Shown here: positions 10,675 to 26,850 of the stretch, piece after piece
Numbering within the stretch: the first letter of the stretch is position 1
Layout: the number at the start of each line of letters is the position of its first letter
Assembly (NCBI GenBank): GCA_013339895.1
Contig: JABACO010000005.1
Coordinates: 2,967,731 to 3,031,730, forward strand
Direction of reading: 5' to 3'
DNA length: 64,000 nucleotides
Source of the DNA: Ephydatia muelleri
Lineage: Eukaryota; Porifera; Demospongiae; Spongillida; Spongillidae
Made by a program: the position numbers and the translations under genes
Notes under the pieces: model-generated
The model's database searches: none
Seen by the model: only the letters and a program-made list of their open reading frames with translations
What the model was told of the DNA's origin: nothing

Positions 10675-12780
10675 AGCAAATGCATATCCACTCCAACTCC
10701 TGATGGTCAATTGGAGTAGTGCTCGCATGTCTGCTGCTGCACTTGCCATTTGGCATAGATGGTGATATAACTGTTTTGTCAAGTGTAACCTGCATGCCTC
10801 CCTGTAATTACATGTAGTACGTCTGCTGGCTGTTATGGTGTACACTGGTAAGACCATGACCTAACTGTTTGCAGTGTACGGCAAGGTTAGTGCATTATGG
10901 CCAAGTGGATCAAGGTCTGCCCATCTAGGATATAAGGTCCTAAATGGAGATGTCTAAACACAGTCACAAATGTAATGCCATGTGAATCTTGTAAGGCTCC
11001 AAATGCAATCCCAGATATCTGATCGCTGACACAGAGAGCATATTTGCATTGCTAGCTGGCAGCAGGAAACCAGAAGGTATTGGAATTGGTACTCTTCAAT
11101 CATTGTAGGTAAGGCTTTATGAATTATGCGAGTATCCAGAACAGACTCCATGGAGATGTAACATGTGACGTCCTAAGTGCTTTTTGAAAGTGATTGTCCT
11201 CTGAAATAAAAGCAGCAACATGTGAGCCTGACTCCAGGCACCATATGGAGTACCATGAAGCACTCATCAAAGAACATCAATGCATATTCTAACAGGCTGG
11301 GTGGGGTGACTGTAGCCAGGTGGTGGATATCTTGGCTGGCTCTAGCAAGATGGAACATTGTTGCAAATTAAAAGCTTCCACACATGTGCAAGAGTGTAAT
11401 TGCAACTTGAGGGTCGATTGCTGTCACATCGACCAAATCACAAAGCAGAGCTGCTAGGAATCTGCACACTTTGTAGGAAGAGCACAGCTCCGATTGGTAA
11501 CCCAAGATGTCAATGTTTGGTGACAGTAAATGTTTAAAAACAGGTGGGAATGAGGAAGATAAACCCTGGTCTCAGAGAGGACCATTGGTTAGATGAGGAA
11601 TTCGTGTTGCTTTCAAGGTGGACATGAGGAACTCTTTTAAAATTCTCTCCAAGAAAATGCCTCTTGATAAATGTGCCATCTATTACCCAGTGATTTTGCC
11701 ATGGTAACATAGTGTAATAGTCCCAACCAGTGTGTGGTACCCTCTAGAAGAAATCATCTCAGAATAGGATGTACAGCAACATACTTATTCTTTAAAATTT
11801 GCCTCCCTAAAGCTCGTTGATGTAGATGATAGCTCCATTGACCTCATCTTTCAAGCTTGGTACATTATCCCTACCTTGGTTTTGGCTTATAATATGATTG
11901 TCCACCCAATTCTTGAGTTGCATACCACTTTTAAGAGACATTCAGTCTATCGAATGTGGTTTACTCGTTGCATTTATAAGCAAGCCAATATTCCTAGTAC
12001 AGATATCTTTTGATATGGCAATATGATTAACCACTTCGTTGACCTCCACATTGACAAATTCTTTCCTTCAAGGAGAAAGAGACATTCAAGTTTGCAGGAA
12101 TCACAAAAGGAATCACAACAGAACTGAAGCTGACCCTGAAGACTTATTTGGCTCTTTATAAATTCCCTCTAAGAAAATGCATGTGCCATCTATTACCCAG
12201 GGGTACAAGCATCCAAATGGGATGGAGAAATCATCTCAGAATAGGGTGGGACAGAGATGGCAGGTTTGCCAAGCTCCATCTCAAAACTAGAACTCAATGT
12301 CAGCCAGGCAGGTGTGGTCATGAGTTCGGCTGAGACCTGAACCGAACTCAATCTTCATGTCTCAACAAATGCATCTCTCAACTGTTGTGACATACGAATG
12401 CATCACCCTGAACATTACAAGTTGTGACATGTGTGCCAAGAGAGACATGCAAGATGGCTATCTGTACACAACACACTAGGCGTCCAACTTGATGTGTCCA
12501 ATTTCAGCTACCCTTTAATGCCATTTGCAACTTCTCCATCAACTATGGAGACAGGCTTGTGGAGAACAGGTGCAAAACAAGAGGGTCCAGAGGATCCCCC
12601 TGCAGAACTCCTGTTTCAGATTTAACTGCTGTGTTCCAGTGCATATGATGTGTGCCATAACACAGCTTGGGATGCGTCTTTATTAATTGCTTAATTGCAC
12701 CATTCTCATTGCTATGGAAGAAAAGTTCCATGATACCTTCAAGCTCTAGATCTGAGTTGGTGATTACATCATGGAGCTGC
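10675..12780 (-). mobile_element. Decayed reverse-transcriptase element, copy 1
   Basis: Three parts of one RT protein occur in order on the minus strand. The RT core motif GVLQGDPLDPLVLHLF lies near 12,545-12,640. The post-RT segment HLARA...TPPSLLEYALMFFDE lies near 11,210-11,360. A C-terminal ELEWICIC remnant (consensus ELGWICIP) lies near 10,675-10,695. The frames are broken throughout. The same protein recurs at 14,100-14,450, 18,060-18,205, 34,690-36,210, 40,912-42,290 and 46,440-47,011, always on the minus strand. The G-x-x-x-Q-G-D-P motif is diagnostic of reverse transcriptases. I cannot assign a clade, and see neither an LTR nor an endonuclease. The 5' end abuts a C24 tract. Confidence 0.75.
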
Positions 12781-12840
12781 CAATCGTATATTAGCTGGAT
12801 CTGTATTCCTTTGGCAGCATAATGTTGTTCTCCCCCCTAC

Positions 12841-12864
12841 CCCCCCCCCCCCCCCCCCCCCCCC
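12841..12864. repeat. Poly-C tract (C24) at a duplication breakpoint
   Basis: A 24-base cytosine run lies exactly at the left edge of the duplicated block 12,864-13,490; the paired copy at 7,534 has no such tract. Confidence 0.95.
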
Positions 12865-13490
12865 ACACTTCTGAGGCCGACGTACCAACGATATGGCTTC
12901 ATAAACACAGCTACGCAGCAGCAGTCTGAGGAAGATACTTAGGGTATAGGGTTTCAGCGCGCGAACTAAGTCAACTCTTCATGCACCCGCATTCCGAATC
13001 CAAAGTCGAAAAACACCCGTCTCGTATCTGGTGAAATCTTCAATCTTTCGGCCAGTGAACGAGGGCGCCATACTGCATACTTCGCGCGCTTTGTAATTTT
13101 TCCTTATTATAGATCACTATGATGAGCATGGCTTCACAAAGAACAATATTGGAGATGCTAAACAAACATGTACTGCATTAACATGTACATGTAAATATTA
13201 CACATATGTATGCATGGAAAAAAAAAACTTTATGCACTATAAGATAAATGCACCCAAATGAATTGCAACAGCATGTTAACACTGATCACAACGGTATATC
13301 ACACAGTGTGTGGACATCAAAGTAGGGTCATCCCTCCTTTGGTGGGTTCTCATACTGAGAGCTTCTCGGAGTACTCAACTATGACAATGACATCATCAAA
13401 CCTATGATCTGACTATATAATGACAGGATGATACGACATATGTACCTTGGCTCAGGGGTGTGTCCATTTTTGTGCTAGAGATGGGCACAC
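12864..13490. repeat. Segmental duplicate paired with 7,534-8,395
   Basis: Second copy of the 7,534-8,395 block with an internal deletion of about 240 bp. The remnant of the receptor tail exon (13,313-13,372) has also lost about 12 bp including its stop codon, so this copy is more degraded than its partner. Confidence 0.92.
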
Positions 13491-13649
13491 GACATACCAC
13501 ATAGAACTTGGACATCGCACTGTATCATTTTTACTCACATATATGGCTCATAGGGGTTACAGTAAGTGAGATGAATGCTATACATCTACAGATGGACCGA
13601 TTTAATACTCCAGGGGCATTGGGGGGGGGGGGGGGGTGGGGAGGGGGAT

Positions 13650-14050
13650 GATGGCTCCATTAAAGATCACTATGTCATCTAAGTGCTTGCATAGCACATG
13701 ACATCCACTTCCATTGTGACTTCATGAAAAAGAATCGATGTGTTTTAAATGCTTAAACATGTTGCTTAATGTTGTCAGACATGTGCAAAAGTGTACTGCA
13801 CCAATGACAATGAACAATCCTTACAAATCTGCAGTGGAAAGAAACATACTACAGTATATATAGGGTACAACACAAAAGGACACAAGACACATTGCAACAC
13901 CATCATGACAGTTAATCATATGTGTGTGAAACATCAACTATAGCATTTGAAGGGTCAACCTCCTTGGGTGGGTGTACACCAGTCCGTGGTTAGTTGTACT
14001 ATGAACATCTTTGAATGTCATATATACTGCTCCCTCTGCATTGAGCCAGT
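13650..14050. repeat. Diverged duplicate of 5,230-5,650 with tail-exon remnant
   Basis: Contains a minus-strand relative of the receptor tail exon (about 13,925-14,045). It keeps the GAGGGAGCAGT and CACCCAAGGAGG landmarks of the family but has no intact frame to the YATL end. A G16 tract precedes it at 13,621-13,636. An RT-element fragment begins just beyond it at about 14,100. Confidence 0.65.
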
Positions 14051-14099
14051 CGAAATGTTTTGGCCCCCACTCCTACAGATGCTGTCGAGGTCCTCTTCA

Positions 14100-14450
14100 T
14101 TTCAACTGCCACAGTCAACGGAATGAAGATCCACCCCAACCTCTGGCATTTGGGTCTATTGCAGTGAGGCTTACGCGTTTCAGCAGCAAGGGCTGTTCCA
14201 GCAGCTGTTATGGCACGACTCACCCAGGATGTGGCAGGGTGAGTGGTACTGTGATTCAACAGTACTCAACGATTACATTTCTGAGGTGTAAAACCACACC
14301 TCCACCATGGCTGCAGGTCACTGCGTGGTGAGCAATAGGATAGGGTCCACTATCAGGAAGAAAGGACATATAATAACAATTAATATGGCACACAACCCTT
14401 GGTACACCAAGAAGATATCCAGATGCTGCTCTTGGATTCATGCACATTAT
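14100..14450 (-). mobile_element. RT-element fragment, copy 2 (C-terminal part)
   Basis: The minus strand reads HHAVTCSHGGGVV and RNVIVEYC in one frame (14,256-14,447), then ITAAGTALAAETRKPHC and QRLGWIFIPLTVAVE in the next (about 14,110-14,259). This is the zinc-knuckle-like C-terminal region shared with the copies at 41 and 46.5 kb. It is frameshifted and strongly 5'-truncated. Confidence 0.8.
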
Positions 14451-14459
14451 TTTAAGTCA

Positions 14460-16217
14460 GCATTGTTCGTTGAAACATAAAATCTGTTCCATTGTATGTC
14501 CCCTCCCCCCTCTCTCTTCTTCCACGCTGCATTTAAGCCACCAAAATGCCAGCATTCTCGACCCAAGTGCTGTACCCAGACCCAAACACATCATAAAATC
14601 CACCAACAGCTATGATGTGTTTTGGTGCAAGTCTATCTTGATCCTTCTATTCCCATCTCCATCCCAACCATGTTCAGGACAGCATGTCTCAGCCACCCAC
14701 TTCCATTGCTGGCAGCTCAGCACTTCATCACCCCACCTGTTGCCACCACCACAGATCGTGGATCAGAGTCAGCAAGTGTGACAACATCAGCCCGTGTGAC
14801 TCGCACAGTCAGCACTGATTCGACCACAATAGGAATTGATTGCGCCTGCAATGTGGCAATGCCATATGATCGTAATTTGAGAACATTCCCTATTGTATGG
14901 GTAATAGAACAGTATCAATGCACTTGCCATCTCTGTTCGGGCCATTGTTTCACTTAAACGCCCACCATTCTGTTTGTCACAAAGAGAGCTAAGTAGGCTT
15001 TTGACCCCACTTCCTTCTAGAACAGCCACTTTCGTGAATTTCGAGCAGATACAGGAAACACCATATTTATAGTCTGATGGGGAAGATGTGCGAGACCATT
15101 GTATAAGCAATTAGTTTTGCAAAGTGCAGCTCTTGGCAAAGTGTATTTAAAAATCATACTACAGCAATCACAACGTAACCAAATAGAGATACACCTCTAT
15201 GACTTTAACTACTTTAATCATATCCATTGATATAATGGCGCAACGATCGTGTTGATCTGTCAATTTTGTGTGTGTGCATGTGTTTGTGTGTGTGGGGGCG
15301 ATATGAATAATTAGTAAAGGATGGTGCGAAATGGGAGAGGGTAAGTTCCTAATAGGGGTCTTCATGCAGAAGCTAACGCTTTTTAGGTCCTGAAATCGTT
15401 GAAAACATATCTACCCAGAACTAACCGCTTATTCATAAGCGGTATGACGATATAGTATCTCGTGCATATGTTCTAGCTTCTATGTGTACAGTGTCGCCAA
15501 TGGAGGAGCACTGCAGTCCTTTCATTTCAAATAGCCCCGGCCTTCATTAGGATGCATATTTCTCCTTCTATATGCCAACATAACAGCACGTTTGAGGTGG
15601 GACTGATTACCTTTTTTTTTTAGGTCTTTTTGCCCTACATGCTCATGCCTTTATATTGATCATTTGATGTGGGGATCATTATAGGTGGGCTGCCATGACA
15701 ACCATGACCATCACAAACACAGCCGGTACATGTTCCATTCCATTGGGACACACAGAGTAGCTTGAAATGGGAGTATAGATTAAATAAGACACGTAAGCCA
15801 GCCCTACAATTTGGTGCACATCAAGCTGAAAGCACACCCATCATCAGGGTTCAAGACAGACACATTCCATAGCCACACAGATCAGTGGTTTGGAAAGGGA
15901 GATATTTATATAAGTTAAAGTAACCATCACTTCTTCAGCCATATCATGCATTTCAGCAGTAGTCCATGGTGATCAGGTCTCAGCTGACCCGTGGACACAC
16001 ACCACACACGCTACAGTACTACACCGCCATACATCAAACACTAATCTGCAATCTTACGTTCCAATACCTTTGTGCACTTACATGTAGTATTGTAGTACAT
16101 GTTTCTGCAATTCAAAGTCAGTGTGTAACAGGGCTATTGGGTATGTGTAATTTGCTAACTTCAAACATTTTAAACCTTATACATGTATCTGCACAACAAG
16201 GACTAGCTATGGGACCA

Positions 16218-16218
<1 letters not shown>
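14460..16218. other. No gene recognised
   Basis: Several frames of 100-113 codons overlap on both strands between 14,440 and 15,110, but none shows a known domain or consistent splice signals. A minus-strand continuation of the TTC39-like gene beyond 16,333 was sought here and not found. Confidence 0.45.

Positions 16219-16305
<87 letters not shown>
16219..16305. repeat. (CA)n microsatellite
   Basis: Uninterrupted CA dinucleotides, about 43 units. Confidence 0.98.
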
Positions 16306-16306
<1 letters not shown>

Positions 16307-16332
16307 ATCTCAAAGGTCTACCTTTTTAATAC

Positions 16333-21835
<5,503 letters not shown>

Positions 21836-22003
21836 GCTAAATGTAATCACGCATGCACGCATGAGGGGTGTACAATAGCACTTTACAAATGCACTGGTGT
21901 GATCAGTCAAAACAAAATTTGCTCAATACAACAAACGCAACAGTCTGCATGGGCACACATTTGCACAGGTATTCCAAACAAAACCACTGAATTGTAATCA
22001 AAT

Positions 22004-22034
22004 TACATGTACATGTACATGTACATGTACATGT
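22004..22034. repeat. (ACATGT)n short array
   Basis: Five tandem, self-complementary ACATGT units. The related ACATGTACATG word is scattered through the whole window. Confidence 0.9.
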
Positions 22035-22145
22035 TTTCTGCATGCATTGAGGTTAGTGCAAGCAACAAGCATGCATGTCTGAGGGTCACATCTGAGTGAA
22101 ATACAATACTACAAGTATGCATTTACTGTATGAGAAATTTCATCA

Positions 22146-22330
22146 CACTGTGTGTGTTGTGTGCACATGTGTGTGTGTGTGTGTTGTGTGCACATGTGTG
22201 TGTGTGTTGTGTACACATGTGTGTGTGTTGTGTGCACATGTGTGTGTGTGTGTGTTGTGTGCACATGTGTGTGTGTGTTGTGTACACATGTGTGTGTGTT
22301 GTGTGCACATGTGTGTGTGTGTGTGTGTCC
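22146..22330. repeat. Compound TG minisatellite
   Basis: Alternating (TG)n and GTGCACATG or GTACACATG segments forming higher-order units of about 26 to 36 bp. It is open in several frames only because the repeat lacks stops. Confidence 0.93.
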
Positions 22331-22671
22331 ATGCATTCATGGACGCACATGCTTACATGTGCTTGACACTACTGCACCACAATGCACTATAACGGCACCA
22401 ACAGAAGCCAGGGGGGCAAAGCCACAATGAACCTCATTATCTCATTCACCCAAATAAATCATACCCTAATGTGGGCAGTATTCAGATCATCGTGACATTC
22501 CACTTACAAAGTGCTACAAAGAGAACATGCCTTTCCGCACAGCTACAGACCAAGTTAGCATCTGTCCTGCCCACATACACCACAAACCAAAAATGCTTAC
22601 CACCATAGTTACAAAGCTGTATCCAGCATTGAGCTCTGGTCCCATAAACCTGCAAGCAAGTGGTAGTATAA

Positions 22672-22865
22672 TCACACACATACACACACATCACACATAC
22701 ACACATACATACATACATACACATACATACATACATATACATACATACAAACATACATACATACATACATACATACATACATACACACACATACATACGT
22801 ACACACATACATACATACATACATATACATACATACAATCATACATACATACATACATACATGCA
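22672..22865. repeat. CATA/CACA compound microsatellite
   Basis: Imperfect tetranucleotide array mixing CATA and ACAC. Just left of it, minus-strand 22,602-22,650 is flanked by consensus AG and GT and reads FMGPELNAGYSFVTM; it may be a real small exon of an unidentified gene. Confidence 0.93.
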
Positions 22866-23254
22866 TATCTACGTGTGTACATACAATAACATACATAAAA
22901 TGTACACAAATGCATATACATTATTTAACTAGTCAGAACACACAGCACACATTTAACCCTGACGTTCACTGACGTTCATCAATATCAGAGCAACCCCTTG
23001 TTATGTCAAAACCACACACGTAATCATCAAAAATACTTCTTTCAGCTGAGCTGAAACAATAGTTACTTTGTCAACAAAGTTTGTCTAAACACCCATATCA
23101 TGATCTGCTGGAGGACGCATGTACAAGGGTTCTTTTGATGCACAAAATTACAGAGGCAGTTAGCAAATGGGTGCGCATCACAAAGCTAAATGTATTTGTG
23201 TTATTGAGGAAATAAATTTAAACGGCGACATGTTGTCCCAGGTTAGCTTCTAAC

Positions 23255-23362
23255 GTTGTCATGGATTCCTAATCAGGTTGTCATGGATTCCTAATCAGGT
23301 TGTCATGGATTCCTAATCAGGTTGTCATGGATTCCTAATCCGGTTGTCAGGGATTCCTTCTC
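23255..23362. repeat. 22-bp minisatellite
   Basis: About five copies of TTGTCATGGATTCCTAATCA plus GG, the last ones degraded. Confidence 0.9.
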
Positions 23363-24010
23363 AGGTTCAGCCAGATCCTTCCCAGAGAAGCACAGATCCC
23401 TCCCAAGGTTGTCAAGGATCCCCAAAGATCACCCATCTCACAACTACACTAATGTGCACACAACTTTCCAGAACCAATAATTACAAGAACAGCAACAGGT
23501 GGCCCCTGATACAGCGAGGGGAGGGGCCAAGCAAATTGAGGGCGGGGCGTCCAAAAGGGACAGGGTATTCTAGCTATTACCCTTTGACTTCTGCTGTTTA
23601 TGTTAGCACTAATGGCCATGAAGAAATCTTTAGGGGGTGGTAGGGTGGGGGCCACCTATGTTATATGACTGTCTTTTGCATTGTTATTGGGACAAATGTC
23701 TTACCGGGAGGAGGGGAGAAAATGTACAAGATTACTTTTCCACGCAAGTGATGCAACAAGTGGCACTGACCATACGGGAGACAGAAGCCAAAAGGTCTCA
23801 GAACACGCAAGAAAACAGGTAGAGCTGCTTTCATGAAGGTGTTTTTGCGGGTGGCCTAGCTGGCTAGCACAACAAGACGGAATTATAATGGAAAGTTACC
23901 ATGACACCATGTATTGGGTGGTTTGGGAGGATGATATTCCGTATCCCTACCACCTCCCCCCCTCCCCCCTTTTATGTTGTACTGTTCTTTTATTGCATGC
24001 GCTGGCGCAG

Positions 24011-26327
24011 GTGAAGAAGACGAATAAGTGGGTCTGCAAAATCTGCAACGAACAGCAGGCGATAACTAAGGTAGGACTAAAAGTTGTTTTCGAATCGGGC
24101 CAGCTACCCCACCCCCTCCATTACGCGCCATGCGGCACTAACATTACATGTTTACGGCTAAACCTGGCGAGGGAGAGAAGGATGCAACCGAGAGGTAAAG
24201 CAATTTCAAGCGTGAAGCACATTGCAGGGCCCGGGGTTCATGACGACTATGGGATACAAACAGAGCAGCTGGAATGAGGCTGCCACACGCATGTTTTGAT
24301 TTGCTTGTTGTAAGTAGCTTCAGTACCACATCCACGAGGTGGGAGGGACAGAGGTTTCCTGTGGGAGTGGAGGGTGCCTGCGAAAGGGATGGACCAGCAG
24401 TTGTTTCAAGACATCACTCTGACCTCCTTCAGAATGTACCCCGCAGATGAGTACGTCACTTCCACTTCTCCACAAGACCCACTTGGTTCAGATACAGATG
24501 GTTCCCAGACACACATGCTTGGTTCAGACACAGAAGGCTCCCAGACACAAGTACACAGTTGTAACATACATTATATGTTACTGAAGGCTGAAGGGGTGGG
24601 TGGAAGGGGGGGGGGGGGGGGAGGGGGGGTAGCATCAATTACATCCAAATGTGGAGTTAGGAGATTGGAACATTGTGGCTGGGCACAGCTAATTACGTTT
24701 TGTTTTGGTCAATTTCAGTTTTTCTGTTTGCAGCTGCCTGTGTTAGTAACAAGCCAGGGCAGTACATGGGCAGTGTACTGTGACCAGGCATCAGAGCTGG
24801 ATGAGGTGAGGCCCCCCCCCTGTCATTTTCACATTACTAGTAAAGTAGGATAAACCTCATTCAGTTTCAATATGTTTTTGAATGTGCCAGTATACATGTA
24901 CACTCATGGTGTATGTGCCAGTGTGTGTGTGTGTGCCAGTGTACCCGTGGTGTGTGTGCCAGTGGTGTGTGTGCCAGTGTACCTGTGGTGTGCGTGCCAG
25001 TGGTGTGTGTGCCAGTGTACCCATGGTGTGTGTGCCAGTGGTGTGTGTGCCAGTGTACCTGTGGTGTGCGTGCCAGTGGTGTGTGTGCCAGTGTACCCAT
25101 GGTGTGTGTGCCAGTGTACCCGTGGTGTGTGTGCCAGTGTACCCATGGTGTGTGTGCCAGTGTACCCATGGTGTGTGTGCCAGTGTACCCATGGTGTGTG
25201 TGCCAGTGTACCCGTGGTGTGTGTGCCAGTGTACTCGTGGTGTGTGTGCCAGTGTACCTGTGGTGTGCGTGCCAGTGGTGTGTGTGCCAGTGTACCCATG
25301 GTGTGTGTGCCAGTGTACCCTGGTGTGTGTGCCAGTGTACCCATGGTGTGTGTGCCAGTGTACCCATGGTGTGTGCCAGTGTACCCATGGTGTGTGTGCC
25401 AGTGTACCCGTGGTGTGTGTGCCAGTGTACTCGTGGTGTGTGTGCCAGTGTACCTGTGGTGTGCGTGCCAGTGGTGTGTGTGCCAGTGTACCCATGGTGT
25501 GTGTGCCAGTGTACCCTGGTGTGTGTGCCAGTGTACCCATGGTGGTGTGTGCCAGTGTACCCATGGTGTGTGTGCCAGTGTACCTGTGGTGTGTGTGCCA
25601 GTGTACCTGTGGTGTGTGTGCCAGTGTACCCGTGGTGTGCGTGCCAGTGTACCCGTGGTGTGCGTGCCAGTGTACCCGTGGTGTGCGTGCCAGTGTACCC
25701 GTGGTGTGTGTGCCAGTGTACCCATGGTGTGTGTGCCAGTGTACCATGGTGTGTGTGCCAGTGTACCCATGGTGTGTGTGCCAGTGTACCCGTGGTGTGT
25801 GTGCCAGTGTACCCATGGTGTGTGTGCCAGTGTACCCATGGTGTGTGTGGCCAGTGTACCCGTGGGTGTGTTGTGCCAGTGTACCCATGGTGTGTGTGCC
25901 AGTGTACCCATGGTGTGTGTGCCAGTGTACCCGTGGTGTGTGTGCCAGTGTACCCGTGGTGTGTGTGCCAGTGTACCCGTGGTGTGTGTGCCAGTGTACC
26001 CGTGGTGTGTGTGCCAGTGTACCCGTGGTGTGTGTGCCAGTGTACCTGTGGTGTGTGTGCCAGTGTACCCGTGGTGTGTGTGCCACCACAGGTACACTGG
26101 CACATACACACACACACATACAACTGGCACACACACCAAGGTGTGTGTGCCAGTAAACTGATAATGCCAGTAGCACCATTGAGTAAAATATGGGTTGGAT
26201 GTTCTATACCAATCTGCCTGCCTTTTAGGATGTGGACTGTGATGATCCCTTCACAACTGAGAGGGCTGTTTATGATGTGTGTGAGGTAGCCAGCAAGAAG
26301 AAGCAGTTGTGGGTTGGTGGTCAATGA
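24011..26327 (+). CDS. MRNIP-like zinc-finger protein (partial model)
   Basis: Exon 24,011-24,070 (acceptor GGCGCAG, donor AAG|GTAGGA) encodes VKKTNKWVCKICNEQQ, which closely resembles the C-x2-C zinc segment of MRN complex-interacting protein. A following CLRLNLARERR stretch near 24,150-24,180 may match the family's HVQKLN region but needs an indel. Further exons fit by splice sites: about 24,340-24,550 (SFRMYPADEYVTSTSP, Ser/Thr/Asp-rich), 24,734-24,805 (24 codons, GSTWAVYCDQASELDE) and 26,229-26,327 (DVDCDDPFTTERAVYDVCEV, ending TGA at 26,325). MRNIP acts in the nucleus with MRE11-RAD50-NBS1 in the DNA-damage response. The first exon with the family's leading cysteines was not found, and the downstream exons show no family-specific match, so they may belong to another gene. 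Confidence 0.45.
24905..26090. repeat. 23-bp minisatellite, about 50 copies, intronic
   Basis: Basic unit GTGCCAGTGTACCCATGGTG plus TGT, with CCCGTGG, CCTGTGG and shortened GCCAGTGGTGTGTGT variants arranged in higher-order blocks. At its right end (26,085-26,110) one unit is inverted (CACAGGTACACTGGCAC). The array fills the intron between the exons ending at 24,805 and starting at 26,229. It is open in nearly all frames on both strands, giving false proteins over 400 residues long. Confidence 0.97.
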
Positions 26328-26850
26328 ATGTACTTAAGAGTATTGGCCAGCATACATGGGACGGGGCGACTTCCTACCGACTTGTCGTCTAATGGATATG
26401 AGTAAAGTTTCGTAATTCATGATGACTTTTACATTTGAGTTGCATGCGACAAATCGGCAGGAAGTAGCACTGTTTTCAGAATTCGCTTTTTTTTTCAGAC
26501 AATAGTACAACCAAAACCACGCCCACCTCTTCACGGTGGTCCAGGTATGTGAGCGAACAGAGCAAGGGAGGCAGCACACTTGAAAGCACTCAATGAATAT
26601 GAAAGGGCCAACAGCTTATCTTCATTCTCCTTCAATCTCCATCCTTCAGTGGTGTGTCACTCATCCAAAAAGAATACAAATACTTATCTGTGCTGTACTC
26701 ATACACACTGCTTATGCTGTTGCAATGCACTTATGTACTGACACATCAATTTTTGTCAAAACATTAAATTCCTCTCCCTCTTTCCCATTTCAAAGGTGTA
26801 CTGGGAAAGCAGGGGGACAAAACATATTGGACAAATGTTTGCATGAAATA
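26328..26850. other. Convergent intergenic space
   Basis: Lies between the stop codons of the plus-strand gene ending at 26,327 and minus-strand PRMT9 ending at 26,851. Both 3' UTRs must lie here or overlap. No other feature is seen. Confidence 0.6.

Noticed and set aside
24857..26324. Open frames of 411-485 codons on both strands, repetitive His/Thr/Trp or Cys/Val peptides
   Set aside because: They lie entirely in the 23-bp minisatellite, are open in several frames on both strands at once and correspond to an intron.
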